Below, one piece after another: positions 22,690-34,175 of a stretch of 64,000 nucleotides of DNA. A program made the position numbers and the translations under genes. Numbering within the stretch: the stretch's first letter is position 1; the number at the start of each line of letters is the position of its first letter. The stretch comes from Eupeodes corollae (Eukaryota; Arthropoda; Insecta; Diptera; Syrphidae): NCBI RefSeq assembly GCF_945859685.1, contig NC_079148.1, forward strand, positions 39,877,946-39,941,945. The letters are read 5' to 3'. The notes beneath the pieces were generated by a model. The model made no database searches. It was not told where the DNA came from and saw only the letters and a program-made list of their open reading frames with translations.

Positions 22690-25030
22690 TTTAATCATAC
22701 ATGACATTACGATGGTAAAGAAGTCCCCCAAATCTTTCCGTCTGTCTTTCGTTTGTCTGTCTATCTGTCCTCGCCCCTACAACCCAAACCATTGGGTCCA
22801 TTGAGTTCAAACTTGTAAATTAGGGTTTTAAGCAGATTCGTTTTTTCCACTCTTTCTTAAGATTAAAAATAATAGTAGTCTTCATAAAAATTTTTGGTCA
22901 AAAATCGAAATTTCAAATGCTCTCAAAAACAAACCGATACATTTTTATAATTTTTCTTTTGTTTTATTTTGTGAACTTGGCTTTTTTAAGATTTCGATTT
23001 TAAGTTACATAATTCTTTAAAAAAGTTGGAAAAGTTGAAAGCAAACTATTTTGTAGCTAGTTTGTTAAATTTTTGATTGTCTCCTACAAGGCTCAAAATT
23101 TCATCCAGACAACATTAGTAAATATTACGACAAGCAATTGTCCAAATTTTGAAAGTTTCGTGTATTAAATACAACTTCTAAATAGTTCTCTTTATAGAAA
23201 TATCCTAAAAAAGCATTTCGTCGTTTTCTTTTTAAAACAAAGCTAATTTTGAATATTTTATTTTAGGAGCAAATTATATCTACTTTATACCAACAATATT
23301 TAAAAATACGATTATTTCAAAAATAAAAATGTACTCGCATCTATTTTTGCCAAATTTGCGTACTATTTTTTGTAGATTTTATTTTTTATGAAAAAACGGA
23401 CTGTTGGATTTTTATGTAAAAATTACTGAATATCGAAATCAATATTTTCTGTGAAACAAAATGAGTTTGAAGCCAATATATACAATTTTTGAAAAGCTAT
23501 TTGAGTCGAAAGTAAATTTTTACCAAGTTTTAGTATTATTTTTTTTAGAGTTTTATTTTTTGTAAACAAATTTTTAATTCTATTTTTTTCAAAATTTTAT
23601 CGAATGTTGAAAACAATATTTCTTATAAGATAAAATTATTTTGAAGCCAATATTTCAAGTTGTTGAAAAGAAATTTGAGTCAAAAATCAATTTTTACCAA
23701 TTTTTATTAAATTTTTTTAGGTTTTTATTTTTTGTAAAAAAACTGTCCATTCGATTTTTTTCAAAATTTGTACTTATGTTGAAAACTATATTTCTTATAA
23801 GATAAAATTAGTTAAAAGCCAATATTTCAAATTTTTGAAAAGATATTTGAGTCGAAAATCAATTTTTACCAACTTTTGTTAAATTTTGTTTAGGTTTTTA
23901 ATTTATTGTAAGAAAACTGTCAATTCGATTTTTTTTCAAAATTATACGGAATGTTAACAACAATATTTTTTGAAAGATAAAAGTAGTTTAAAGCCAATAT
24001 CTTCAATTTTTGAAAAGATATTTGAGTCGAAAATAGATTATTACCAACTTTTATACATTTTTTTTTATTTTTTTTATTTTTTTGTAAAAAAAACTGTCAA
24101 TTCGATTTTTTTCAAAATTTTACTGAATGTTGACAACAATATTTTCTGAAAGATAAAAGTAAATTAAAGCCAATATCTCAAAGTTTTGAAAAGATATTTG
24201 ATTCGAAAATCAATGTTTACCAATTTTTAAATTTTTTTTGGGTTTTAAATTTTTTCAACATTTTTCAGAATGTTGAAAACAATATTTCTTATAAGATAAA
24301 ATAAGTTTGAAGCCTAAATTTTAAGTTTTTGAAAAGATAAAAGATTGAATCCATATTCAATTTTTACCAACTTTGAGTAATGTTTTTTTAGATTTTTATT
24401 TTTTATAAAAAAAAATGTCAATTCGATTTTTCTAAAATTTTTATCAGATGTCAAACACATTATTCTTCGTTGCACAAAATTGTTTTGGAGATGTAATCAT
24501 AATTTCGTCGTAAAATTTTGGAGGTGACAATATTTTGTTCAGTTTTTTTGATTTATAAAAAAAACCGTTAAATGTTTTTTTTTTCAAAAATATATTTCTT
24601 TGATATCACGTTGCGATATATTATATAAAATTTAATTCAAGTCTCGAGCGTTTTTGGTTCGGAAGATATTTATTGTTAACCAAAATGTTCACCTTTTTTT
24701 CAAACTGCTATGGTAAAAAAAAACACATACACAATTTACTTGAGAGCCTTTTTTGGATCTCTCTGCCTTATTATCTGTATAAAAAATGTATTTGAAATCT
24801 ATATCTCTTCTGGTTCTTGAGCTACGGACGACAAAAAAAACGTCGCAAACGTACGGACGTACGAACTTACGTACACACACACGCACGACATCTTTCTAAA
24901 AATCTTTTAGAGTCGAACTCTAGGGACCTTGAAACGTCGAGAAAAATGTCAAAATTTTCAATTTGACAAATTGGACCCTATACAATAACTTCCTATGTGA
25001 AGTTAATAAAATAGTTGTCCACTATTTGAC
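22690..25030. repeat. Long dispersed non-coding repeat with tandem core and hairpin end (candidate Helentron/DINE-like)
   Basis: The element has a CTGT/GTCT-type microsatellite near 22,736-22,775, an array of about 175-bp units (about 23,330-24,480) and a conserved 3' part. The 3' part has CGTACG-rich palindromic DNA near 24,848-24,880 and a short hairpin ACTTCCTATGTGAAGT at 24,988-25,003. The conserved 3' part recurs at 53,500-53,960 (direct), 39,953-40,375 and 11,406-11,535 (inverted), so it is a dispersed element. No protein is encoded. The microsatellite, tandem core and terminal hairpin resemble the plan of DINE-1/HINE non-autonomous Helentrons in flies; that assignment is inference and the ends are not mapped. 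Confidence 0.5.
23330..24480. repeat. Tandem array of about 175-bp units
   Basis: Successive units repeat the order: an ATTTGAGTCGAAAATCAATT-like phrase, TTTTTACCAACTTT, an ACTGTCAATTCGATTTTTTT-like phrase, an ACAATATTTCTTATAAGATA-like phrase, then GAAGCCAATATTTCAA. Unit starts fall near 23,493, 23,667, 23,848, 24,021 and 24,196, about 173-181 bp apart, with a shorter diverged unit after that. Copy B has fewer units (about 51,420-51,570 and 53,127-53,400). Confidence 0.75.
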
Positions 25031-26647
25031 CCTAAGTTCGAGCTCCAAGTGTCTGTTTTAAAAGAGTTGGTACCTTGTTAAGTTTTTTTGAAGATTGTCA
25101 GTGCTTATGATTAAAAATTTATTTTTCGATTTTTTAAAGATTGTAAGTGACTTTTAAAAAGTAGGATCCAGAGTCTCTGTTAGAAACACAACATAAAATA
25201 CAAACGATCTTTAACAGAAAAGAATAAAAAGTTGTGTAATATGTTAAATTTAAACTCATGATTAAAAACACCATTACATTTTTTCATTTAATAATTTAAT
25301 TTTTGGGTATGAATGAAAATGGCAATAAAATTGTTTCTTAAAAAAATAGTTTTTTAGAGCAAGCTTCAAAATTTAAAATTAAATTTTAAGTCCTAGATTA
25401 TAAAGGCTAACATAATAAAATAAGTTCAAAATGTTTGATTTTATAGTCTATTAATGATAATGTTCGAACTGCCTGTACTAATTTTCATCAATCTTAAAGG
25501 TTTTACTGAGCGAAATTTCTTTTTTCATAATAAATTTTATTGTTTTCTAATATTTAAACTTCTTTTTGAATAATGAGTTGTATTTTTAATGATTCATTTA
25601 AACAAAGTTTAAATTTCTGAAATGAAATAATTTAAAATAAAATCAATTTCAACTCAAGTTACATGTTAAATGAGCTAAAATAAAAACTAAAATGAAAAAG
25701 TACGTATACGCCCGGGTGTACCGTACTTATTGTTTCTTTCTTTGAAGTTAACTTGATCACCTTAGATGTTTAAATTTAATCAACATTGTTTGAGTATCAA
25801 TATGTTTATATGTTTTTTTTTACATCGAATAAAATTACTTATTTTTTTAAATTTTAAACACACAATAAAATTCCTTGCAGCAAAAAGTTATCTATCCAAG
25901 AACCATGAATCTATGAGTCATTTAGTTTACTAATCCGTCCCTGTACCAACTAAAGATGCAAAATGTATATATCCTGGTTTAACAATTGTTTTTTTTCTGC
26001 ATTTCCAAAAACTTTGGCGAAGAGAAACTATAATTGTCGTTGCAGAAATTGGAGATACGTGATGGACTGGCGTATCCTTATAACGTACATACCCAGAAAA
26101 TCTCTTTGCACTTTTAAGCTGCATTTTGAACATTTAGTGTGGATTGTAAGTGTCCGTGACCGTAATTATAGGTAAACACAAAACAAGCATAGGGCAGTTA
26201 TTTTTATGTTTTCCTATAAAATTATTGTGACCACGAATACAGTGGATTGGGTTGGGAATACTGTTGTCTAATTTTTGTGTTTTATTTGTTGTGCCTTATT
26301 AGTTAGTTTAAAATCTCTACAATCGTAAGACTACAAAATATATAGGTTCTGCAATGCAATTGTGTTATGTTTTATTTTTGTTTTTGAATTTTAATTGGGA
26401 GTATGTCAGAGAAGAGGGATAGACAGACTTTTTTGTTTGCCACCTAATTCAAATGAGGATAGACGTGTGGTTTAAATCTACAGTTTGCGCCAGTTTTTGA
26501 ATTAGTTTTTTTTCTATTCTACTTTATTTGTATAAAGAAGTATGTGTGTTAATTACAATTAATATCACGTTTTTCATAATAAATCATAATTCCAAAGTTG
26601 GTAGACATTGTTGTTGATTGAGGGAATGCAGTTATTTGTTTGCTATA
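25031..26647. other. AT-rich non-coding DNA up to the assembly gap
   Basis: No supportable gene. Positions from about 25,740 match 54,450-55,287 closely. The frames near 25,930-26,175 are conserved between copies only because the DNA is nearly identical; I recognise no domain in them. Confidence 0.5.
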
Positions 26648-26847
26648 NNNNNNNNNNNNNNNNNNNNNNNNNNNNNNNNNNNNNNNNNNNNNNNNNNNNN
26701 NNNNNNNNNNNNNNNNNNNNNNNNNNNNNNNNNNNNNNNNNNNNNNNNNNNNNNNNNNNNNNNNNNNNNNNNNNNNNNNNNNNNNNNNNNNNNNNNNNNN
26801 NNNNNNNNNNNNNNNNNNNNNNNNNNNNNNNNNNNNNNNNNNNNNNN
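26648..26847. other. Assembly gap of exactly 200 N
   Basis: A run of exactly 200 N. A fixed round length normally marks a scaffold join of unknown size. Copy A of the large block ends at the base before it, and the inverted copy of positions 1-1,473 begins at the base after it. The open frames spanning this run are artefacts. Confidence 0.98.
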
Positions 26848-28316
26848 AAAATTTAGTTCAACAAAATAGGTTCATCTATAAACTTGAACGGAATTTAAAA
26901 TTTGTGTTTACTTACATTAAATTAAAAAGATTGCAGTGAAAATCTAACAATTCAGGTCAAAAGAAGACCCTGCCTAATAGGTAAGTAAAGTATCAACACA
27001 AAAAAAAACTATACCTGAAAAGGCCAACCAGAGACTTCCTACCCAAAACCCCTAAAAAAATAAAAATAAAACCCAACAAAAAAACCTTAGGACGGATACA
27101 TCTCCTAATTTGGCGCATACAATGTTGTTTTTTTAAGTTTTTGTTCCTTTAGTATTTACTTTCTATTTGTGCCATTTTAGTTGTTTTCTTATTTTTGTTG
27201 TTGTGGTTGTTTCTTTTTAAATCAGTGCAACGAGGAAGAGAAACCATGTGAGCGAGCATATAGCATCCTATGACTCCCTGGCCCTGTTTAAAACCACACC
27301 AACCAACTTACCAAAAAAAAAACCCACCGACACCATCACATCGTCCGTCCATCTACTGTCTCCCGTCTCCCGTCCATCGTCTGTCCGTGCTTCCTTCACA
27401 AAAAGACATCAGTCTGTGCACTTGTTTAGGCCATTTCCATTTTGATGTTGTTCATTTTGGTGTTTTTATTTTGTGAGTTTTCTTTTCTTTTTAGTTTTTT
27501 TATGGTTGTTTTTTTTTTCGCCTTGCAACCTCTTCCTGCGCAACACCACCGCAGGCAAACAGGAGCAGCACCTTCGCATTCTAACTCTGTACAAACCATA
27601 TGTATGTTTGTATGTTATGTAGGACGCAGATACCTTAGTATGGCAAAGCTCTTCACTTTTCGTTTTCTTCTTCAGCTTCATTCAGACACTTCAGTGTCGG
27701 TCGGCGCGGTTATGGTCGTCCTCGTAAACCGACCCAATTTAGGGTTCGTGTTTAATTTAAAAAGCAAATTCTCTGTTTATTTTTGGTAAAACGTGCAAGG
27801 ACTCTAGAGTCATCATAAGCTCAACGTCGTCGTCGTAACGTGTCTTATTCGTATATCTAACACCATCGTTTTGCTTTTAGAAAAATGTGTGTAAAAACTA
27901 TACGAGTATGTAGTTGGATAACGGAGTATAATGACTTACATATTATAGTGAGGGCGTTAGTATCATCCTAATATTGCCTTGTAAAATGCTCGTTTTAGGT
28001 CATTTACGTAGATAGATTTGTTTACGTTAACAAATTTATACACCCCTAGCACATATTTTTAGTTACCGTTGTACAATTCATGTCCATCAAGAAATTGAGA
28101 TGACTTTTTTTGAAACTTATTTGATAGCATTTTTGTTTTAATCTGTAAAAACAGATGTTGTAGATAAGTCCTATTTTTTAGAGATTTATAAATATTTACC
28201 AAATAACAAGAGGGAAATGTCTTAAGGGTGCTCAATTAAAACTTGCAACTCTTTCACGGCTTAAAAGGTCTATTTGAACTCTGTTTTTGTGACACTTGTT
28301 ACTTATGTTTAAAATG
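26848..28316. repeat. Right arm of the inverted duplication
   Basis: Reverse complement of positions 1-1,473, beginning at the first base after the gap and fading near 28,316, which pairs with the window's first base. The match may extend into sequence left of the window. Differences are small indels in homopolymers and a few substitutions. Confidence 0.85.
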
Positions 28317-28799
28317 TTTGATAAAAAATTTTACTTCGGTGAAATTCTTTCAAAAACAATAATTATAATAACTGCTCCATTTTTTCTTCACATCTTTTTT
28401 TCATTTTTAAAAACACCTTCACCCACCCACAAACAAAAAACATTCCTTGAAGATAAAAAAGGTTTTTAAAGAACATAAATGTTCATAATTGGGTTATAAA
28501 GTTGACATGCAGTGCTAAAACACCTCTGCACATCTAATTAAATGAGTTTTATGGCTGTGAATCTGTTGAATTAACTAGCTCTTGCATTCTTTTTACAAAA
28601 AGGGCGTTTATGGTAACATAAAATGTGGGCACGAGCACAGTGAAAATGTTGCTTATTTTTATTCTTATATGAACGGGTGAATGGGAATGCAATAAAATTT
28701 GAATGTACACTTGGATCGCAAGGACTTGGTCTTATTTTTGTACAACTTTAATGTGGGCTTATCTCGTTTATAAAGGAGCTGTGACATATATGATTTGAC

Positions 28800-29700
28800 A
28801 AAAATGTATGGACAGTTTTTAAAGTTTACAGCAACGCGCATTAAAGTGGCTATGGATACCCAGGAGGAAAGTTATGAATATCAGAATTATGTTATGAGTG
28901 GGAAATATTGAGCCTGGAAAAGAGTTAAACATTCGTGTAGTGCGGCTTGAGAAATAATCCCTGTACTTAACAGAATGTTCGAAATTGGGCTCAAGGGTAA
29001 ACTGATGAGCATTATTAGAAGTATGGGTATTTTGGAAGTTTGGGTATTGGAAAGAATACCTTTTTTCAAATCTTTTTAAAAGAGTCAATTACGTTATTGT
29101 AGTTAAGCCCAAATATTGGAATTATACTTGAGCCTTGGTTGAATAAAAGCTTTGTAAATTATGATGAGACCAGAAGTGGTAAAAAACTTCTTTCATCTTC
29201 AAAGTTAACCCAACGACTTAGCTGTGTTTTTGGCTATGTCGAATATGTGATCACTTGAAAATAAGTTGCTTGTGATGCACATATCTAGAACAGAAAGCTG
29301 TCTCCTCGATGAAAGTACCACTAAGCGGTTAAGAGCATTAGGAGGAGGGTAACGCATTTTTTAAACAGTAGATAGCACTTGGATAATTTTGTCGAGATCA
29401 GAATTTATTGAACTTATCATACGCTGCCGATTTTTGTGCACCACATCCGAAATGAAATGAAAAGCTGAGGGTACTGTCATCAGCGGAGACAAAAAGGAGC
29501 CCTGGGGCACATCAGTGTTTATTTTGTGAAAACTTAAATTGAACGGTCTAAAAGATTATTTCTAACCCAAGAAAGAAAAGATTTATCAATACCAAATGTA
29601 CGCATTTTGGGCAAGAGAGCTTGATGCCCAATTCTATCAAATGCTTTTGAAATATCACCAGTTGTTGTTGAACCAGTTCCTTTTTCAGTTGAAAGTATGA
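28800..29700 (-). mobile_element. Decayed Jockey-type LINE (RT core to C-terminus)
   Basis: On the minus strand the RT fragment near 29,672-29,534 reads GDISKAFDRIGHQALLPKMR and SFLSWVRNNLLDRSI. A short GV-PQGS-like remnant (DVPQGSFLSP) follows near 29,510. The C-terminal signature near 28,990-28,890 reads YFSSRTTRMFNSFPGSIFP. Pieces are in different frames with many stops. It is the same family as 1,680-2,700 and 57,764-59,090. A mariner (M2) begins at its upstream edge near 29,705. Confidence 0.65.
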
Positions 29701-29704
29701 CATT

Positions 29705-32700
29705 AACCAAAATGGATCGCCTAACTATCGCACACAGCATTCAAATTGTTCAAACCTGTACTACAAAAATCTACAAAAATGGTGTTTCTGTCACAGCGAC
29801 ATGTCGTGCTTTAAGAGGAGATTGTGGTAAATGTGAAGAAATTTGAAGAGACTGAATTGGTTCCAGACATTGTAAGGTCGTGCATCATCAGTTCGCTAGT
29901 ACCACTACTTCGCAAGGGTGAGTTCCAGGGACGAGCAAAAATTCGGAGAGTAGTAGTTCACACATTTCATCATCGTTGGTGCCGCCATCAAATATTTAAT
30001 TGTAATGCAGTCTGCCAGTAAAATAAACATAACAATAATAATAATAATTTCCCAGCATGATAGTAACTTCTGTGAATTCAAAAGTTATGAGGAGGTTATA
30101 TGTCTAGATCTAAACATTTATATAAATTTGTAATCAATGGGATGCGGGTTTTGAAAAAGCAAGGGAGTTTGTTACATCGGTAAACCTGGTTGAAAATTTG
30201 CTGCTAGTTGAAGATTTAAATGCCAGGATCGGTAACGAAGGAGGAACGGAAAATGATCCAATTGGTATAAGCAGGAGAACGAAAGATGCAACGAAGAATG
30301 GAAGGGGTGCAAAGTTGTTAGCTCTATTCAATTCTTTCGGGCTTCGGATCCAAAACGGTACCAGTGAGGGAGACAATCAAGGTGAATTCACATTTGGTTG
30401 GAAATCAGGGTAGCTCTGTTATAGATTATAGCTTGGTAAGAGTTGAATGGAGCTCGCTTGTAACTGATTTTGAAGTTCAAAAAAGAAACTATTCGGATCA
30501 TATGCCAATTGTGGTAACATTTAAATGTGGCGAAATGGTACGAGAGGAAATTGTGGGCTTGTAACTTATGCCCAAACTCCAATGGAGGAATACAACAGCC
30601 TCAAACTACAGAACAAAACTGAATTTACTCCCACTGTCCGAGGAAAATTATATGTGTTTGAGCAAAATTGAATGTTTCGTAAAGGAGGCGCATAGGTGCC
30701 AACAAATGCTTATCGTCAAGAAAGAAAGAAATTTGAAGAACCTTGGTTTGATTCAATTTGTGCGCTAGCGAGAAAATTATCACTTGCTTGGCTTAATGAT
30801 TTTAGACGAAGTAACCAATGCTATGCAAAAAACCAAAAAATTGAACACAATCAAATTTATAAAGCGCTTTGTAGGGAAAAAAGAGTAAACTTTTACGAAG
30901 CTGAGGCAGAAAAGCTAGCTAAATGTAGTAAACCCTCTGAATTTTGGAACTTGGCCCGAAAACTAAATGGATCGAAGTATATTTTCAGTCGTGGATTGGA
31001 TACTTCTACTCTATGAAATCATTTCAATCAACTGCTAAACCCAGCAATGATGGACCCAGTCATGATCTACTTTGCCTAACCCTATATCCATGACGAGATT
31101 TTAGACCGTGCAGTTTACCAGCATGAGGTTCGCGTATCGGTCAACTCACTAGCAGATGGAAAAGCGGCAGGTGCAGACAGGATACCAGTGGAATTCTACA
31201 GATCTGGCACTGAGGAACTGATTAAGAACCTGGCAAACATTTGTATTCAAATTTTTGAAACTGGAATCATCCCTCAGAAGTTAAAAGATGTTTTGATTTT
31301 TCCGATACACAAAAAAGGCAACATCGAAGATCCAGCCAACTATAGTGGATTCTCGTTTTTGAACGCTTCCTATAAAATCTTTACTGTGATTCTACTAAAG
31401 CGGCTGAATACGTGGATAGACGCGAATAATCTATTATGTGAGTCTCAAGCCGGATTCAGGTCGGATTACTCAACCATCGATCATATTTCGTTGTAAGGAG
31501 CATTGCTAAGTCTTTTTTTGGGAATAAATAAAAAGCTATACACTTTTTTGTGGAACTTAAAGCTGCATTTGACTCAGTTGATCGAAACGCATTGATGTTC
31601 AAGTTGTTTGGATCCGGGATGTCGTTTAAACTTGAAAGAGTTATTCAGAACTTGTACGCAGACACGAGAGCAGCGGTATGGAATGGAAAGCAGGTATCTG
31701 AATGGTTTCAGACGCAGTCGGGAGTAAGACAGGGCTGTGCTCTGAGTCCTAGCGTGTTCGCACTATTTATAAATGACATCACTGACGCATTACCAGGAGC
31801 TGTTAGATATGCTGGAGAGGTCATAAAAGCCTAACTCTTCGCAGATGATACAGTCTCGTTGGCAAACTCACAGCAATTCTTACAGCTTATGATAAATCAG
31901 ATTTCAGAATACTGTAGACGATGGAGTTTAGTAGTGAACCTGAACAAGTTGAAAGTGATGGTTATCAAGAAGGTTAAGCTAAAGTGAACAATGGTACTTC
32001 AACAATGCGAATATAGAAAGAGTGAAAGAATACAAATACTAAGGAGTATATTTTACCCAAAACTTAAGTATGGAAAAACACATGAACGAAAAACTTCTTA
32101 AGGCTAAAACCGCGATTAACGTGGCATGGAATGAATGTTTCAACAGCAAAAAAATTGCGCATAGCAGTAAATATAAAGTTTTATGATATTTGCAACATGG
32201 CTGTACAAGAGGATATTTTTAACACAACTGCAACTTACAAAATATTAATACAGTTAAGACTTTGTCATTCAGGCAGACGTTTTGCCGTCTTGCTTTAAAG
32301 ATTGTTAAATTGTACAATAAATTGCAAGTAAATAAAAATCTATTTATTTATCTAGTACTAATGAACATATTGCTTCTATAAGTAAAAACGTTGCCGAAAA
32401 CCTGAATGTGTCAATTCCTCGTCGTTCTCCGGAATTAGGTCTGTCTTTCGGCTTATTATGGTGTATTTTGCATTTGGATCTGCACCTACATTCATATAAA
32501 GTCCCGATCACTCAAAAACTGAAGCCAGCTGACCATTCAAACAACAGGCGGGGGACGGCGATTTTTCGAACAAGCACATTTCTTACTCGGTGGGTATTTG
32601 GGGTTCTAAGACCAATTATCCACAAAAAATGGCTGTTTAGTGCGCTTCTTGGTTCAGAGGTGTGATTGGACATTATTTCTTGGAAAACGACAATAGAACG

Positions 32701-33160
32701 ATTGTCACCTTCAATTCGGAGCGTCATATGGTAACCGATTTGTGTTTGCCTGCTATAGAAGAATACGACTTGGAGAATATGGGTTTTTAACAAGATGCTG
32801 TTCCATGCCACACAACTCGAGATAATATGGCTTTATTGGAAGCTACAGTTCCTGGCCGCGTAATTTCCCTTCGTGGCGATATCAACTGGCCACCAAGATC
32901 ATGCCATTTGACACCGCTATACTTTTTTTGTTGGGTTACTCATAAAACCGTGTTTAAGCAGATAAACCTTTAAGTCTTTGGGACTTAAAAACTAACATTC
33001 TTCAAGTTACGATTGCGTCAAATATGTGAAGTGGTGGTGATGTACACATTACTTCAACGTACAAACTTTATAATAAAAAAGAAATATCATGAAAAAATGT
33101 ACATGTGATTTATTTGCGTTTACTTTTGAAACTGCAAAATGGATATTTCTGTACAAAAAT
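29705..33160 (+). mobile_element. Old mariner M2, second locus, split by a LINE
   Basis: The N-terminal part begins at ATG 29,712 (MDRLTIAHSIQIVQ, SVTATCRALRGD) and runs to 29,902. The remainder resumes at 32,352: SIPRRSPELGLSFGLLW near 32,410, a catalytic segment with DAVPCHTTRDNMALLEA near 32,793, then PPRSCHLTPLYFFCW near 32,890. Counting as in M1, 41 residues separate the second and third catalytic positions; here the second Asp is retained and the third is Tyr. The tail at 33,030-33,160 matches the tail of the M2 copies in the duplicated blocks. It contains stops and frameshifts. Confidence 0.8.
29903..32351 (+). mobile_element. Non-LTR retrotransposon, second family, inserted in M2
   Basis: The element starts inside the endonuclease (about 30,130-30,500: LLVEDLNARIGNEGG, FTFGWKSG, YSDHMPIVV). 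A linker follows at 30,696-31,010 (PWFDSICALARKLS, ALCREKRVNFYEAEAEKLAK). The RT comes next: AAGADRIPVEFYRSGTEELI near 31,168, FPIHKKGNIEDPANYSGF, QAGFRSDYSTIDHI, KAAFDSVDRNALMFKL, TQSGVRQGCALSPSVFALFI, and the catalytic region LFADDTVSLANS near 31,837 in a shifted frame. Flanks share CTAGTAC (29,896-29,902 and 32,352-32,358), a likely target-site duplication. The C-terminal domain is shortened and the 3' region is A/T-rich with AATAAA-like motifs. Frameshifts make it inactive. Confidence 0.82.
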
Positions 33161-34175
33161 AATTCTTTCTCCAAAACAGTGTAAGTGTTTGTTCCGCTGT
33201 TCATATTTCTACGAAAGCCATTCTGCCTGTAATTGAAGCTTTCGTTCTTAAAGACATCTCTTAAGCTGAAAATTGATTAGCGTTTCCATGACCTTGCTTA
33301 GGATCTATTGATTTAAAAGAACCATATATATTTTCGTCACATCTTAAAACAGCAGTAAATAAATATAAATACATTTTTGTCAAAGATGTTTACACCAAAA
33401 TGTACAGAAAAGAGCTTAAAACAAATTATTTGTATTGTAACAATTTTTAGCCAAAAAAAAACATTATTATGTACTTTGATTAAAGCTAATTTTAAAAATT
33501 AATACTAAAATTTTAAAATTGTAAAATAATTTGTAGCTCAAATAGTTTAGGAGAAGCGATGTTAACATCAAAATAATTGTGTATCTATAACAAAAAATGA
33601 CGTTTCTGACGTTTAGTAACATTTTTAGTACATCTTAGTGAACAAATTAAAATATTGGCTCTTAACTTTTTTGCTTAGATTCGGTTGAATGTTGGAAAAC
33701 AATTTGTTTTGGCAAAAATCAAAGTTCTACAAAAAAAAATATTACCACGGAAAACAGCTGAAGGTAAACGTTTCAAAAATGTCTTGAATATGAAAACAAG
33801 TTCATTAGAATTAAAAAGAATTTAGATGTGCATCAATGTTTTTAGTTTTCAAAAATTTGATCACATTTTAAAAGCATTCAATTTTAGAATTCATTGACAA
33901 CTTTTGAGTAGCTGAAAGACTGTTCAATATTGGACCATTCCACTTGGTACTTAAGTGTATCCAGTTGAAAAAAAAACCCTCCAAGAAAATTTCAGTATAC
34001 TTGTTCTGATCAGAATTGCTTGAAATACATATATCATACATATCATACATATTCTAAAATAAATGTTGTATGGTTTTCTGTATACTAAATTATGTAGACC
34101 CGGAACTCCCCCTTGAAAATTAAGGTTTTTAATGTATGATTTTCAAATTTTGCTAAATTATATTTTGGCTTATTA
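33161..34175. other. AT-rich non-coding DNA before copy B
   Basis: No gene or recognised repeat. It has no counterpart beside copy A, where an RTE-type LINE occupies the junction. Confidence 0.5.

Larger units (their letters stand above)
5763..26647. repeat. Large duplicated block, copy A
   Basis: This 20.9-kb block matches 34,176-55,287 in the same orientation and order. The offset between matching points varies from about 28.2 to 28.6 kb because of indels. Matching landmarks include 6,037/34,451, 16,647/44,843, 19,064/47,294 and 26,641/55,281. Copy A alone has the mariner at 12,802-14,109. It lacks about 790 bp at 15,290, about 680 bp at 8,889 and about 740 bp at 11,530 that copy B keeps. 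It ends at the first N of the gap. It may be a genuine segmental duplication or an uncollapsed second haplotype. Confidence 0.93.

Noticed and set aside
23330..24480. CRISPR-like array.
   Set aside because: Units are about 175 bp, diverged, contiguous and without unique spacers, in a eukaryotic transposon-rich context.
25930..26175. A minus-strand frame with an H-x-x-H and FW pattern that recalled an integrase zinc-binding region.
   Set aside because: The spacing does not fit, no flanking pol motifs exist in either block, and the pattern is too short to support.
26608..26939. Open frames running across the N gap.
   Set aside because: They consist almost wholly of undetermined residues and are artefacts of the gap.
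1..28316. The inverted arms could be terminal inverted repeats of one giant transposon of about 28 kb.
   Set aside because: The interval contains an unsized N gap and unrelated smaller elements. It has no polymerase, integrase or capsid-like genes, and the arms have no defined ends or target duplication.
29534..29740. The frame starting at 29,740 as a complete small protein.
   Set aside because: It is the RT core of a decayed LINE fused by chance to the beginning of a mariner on the other strand.
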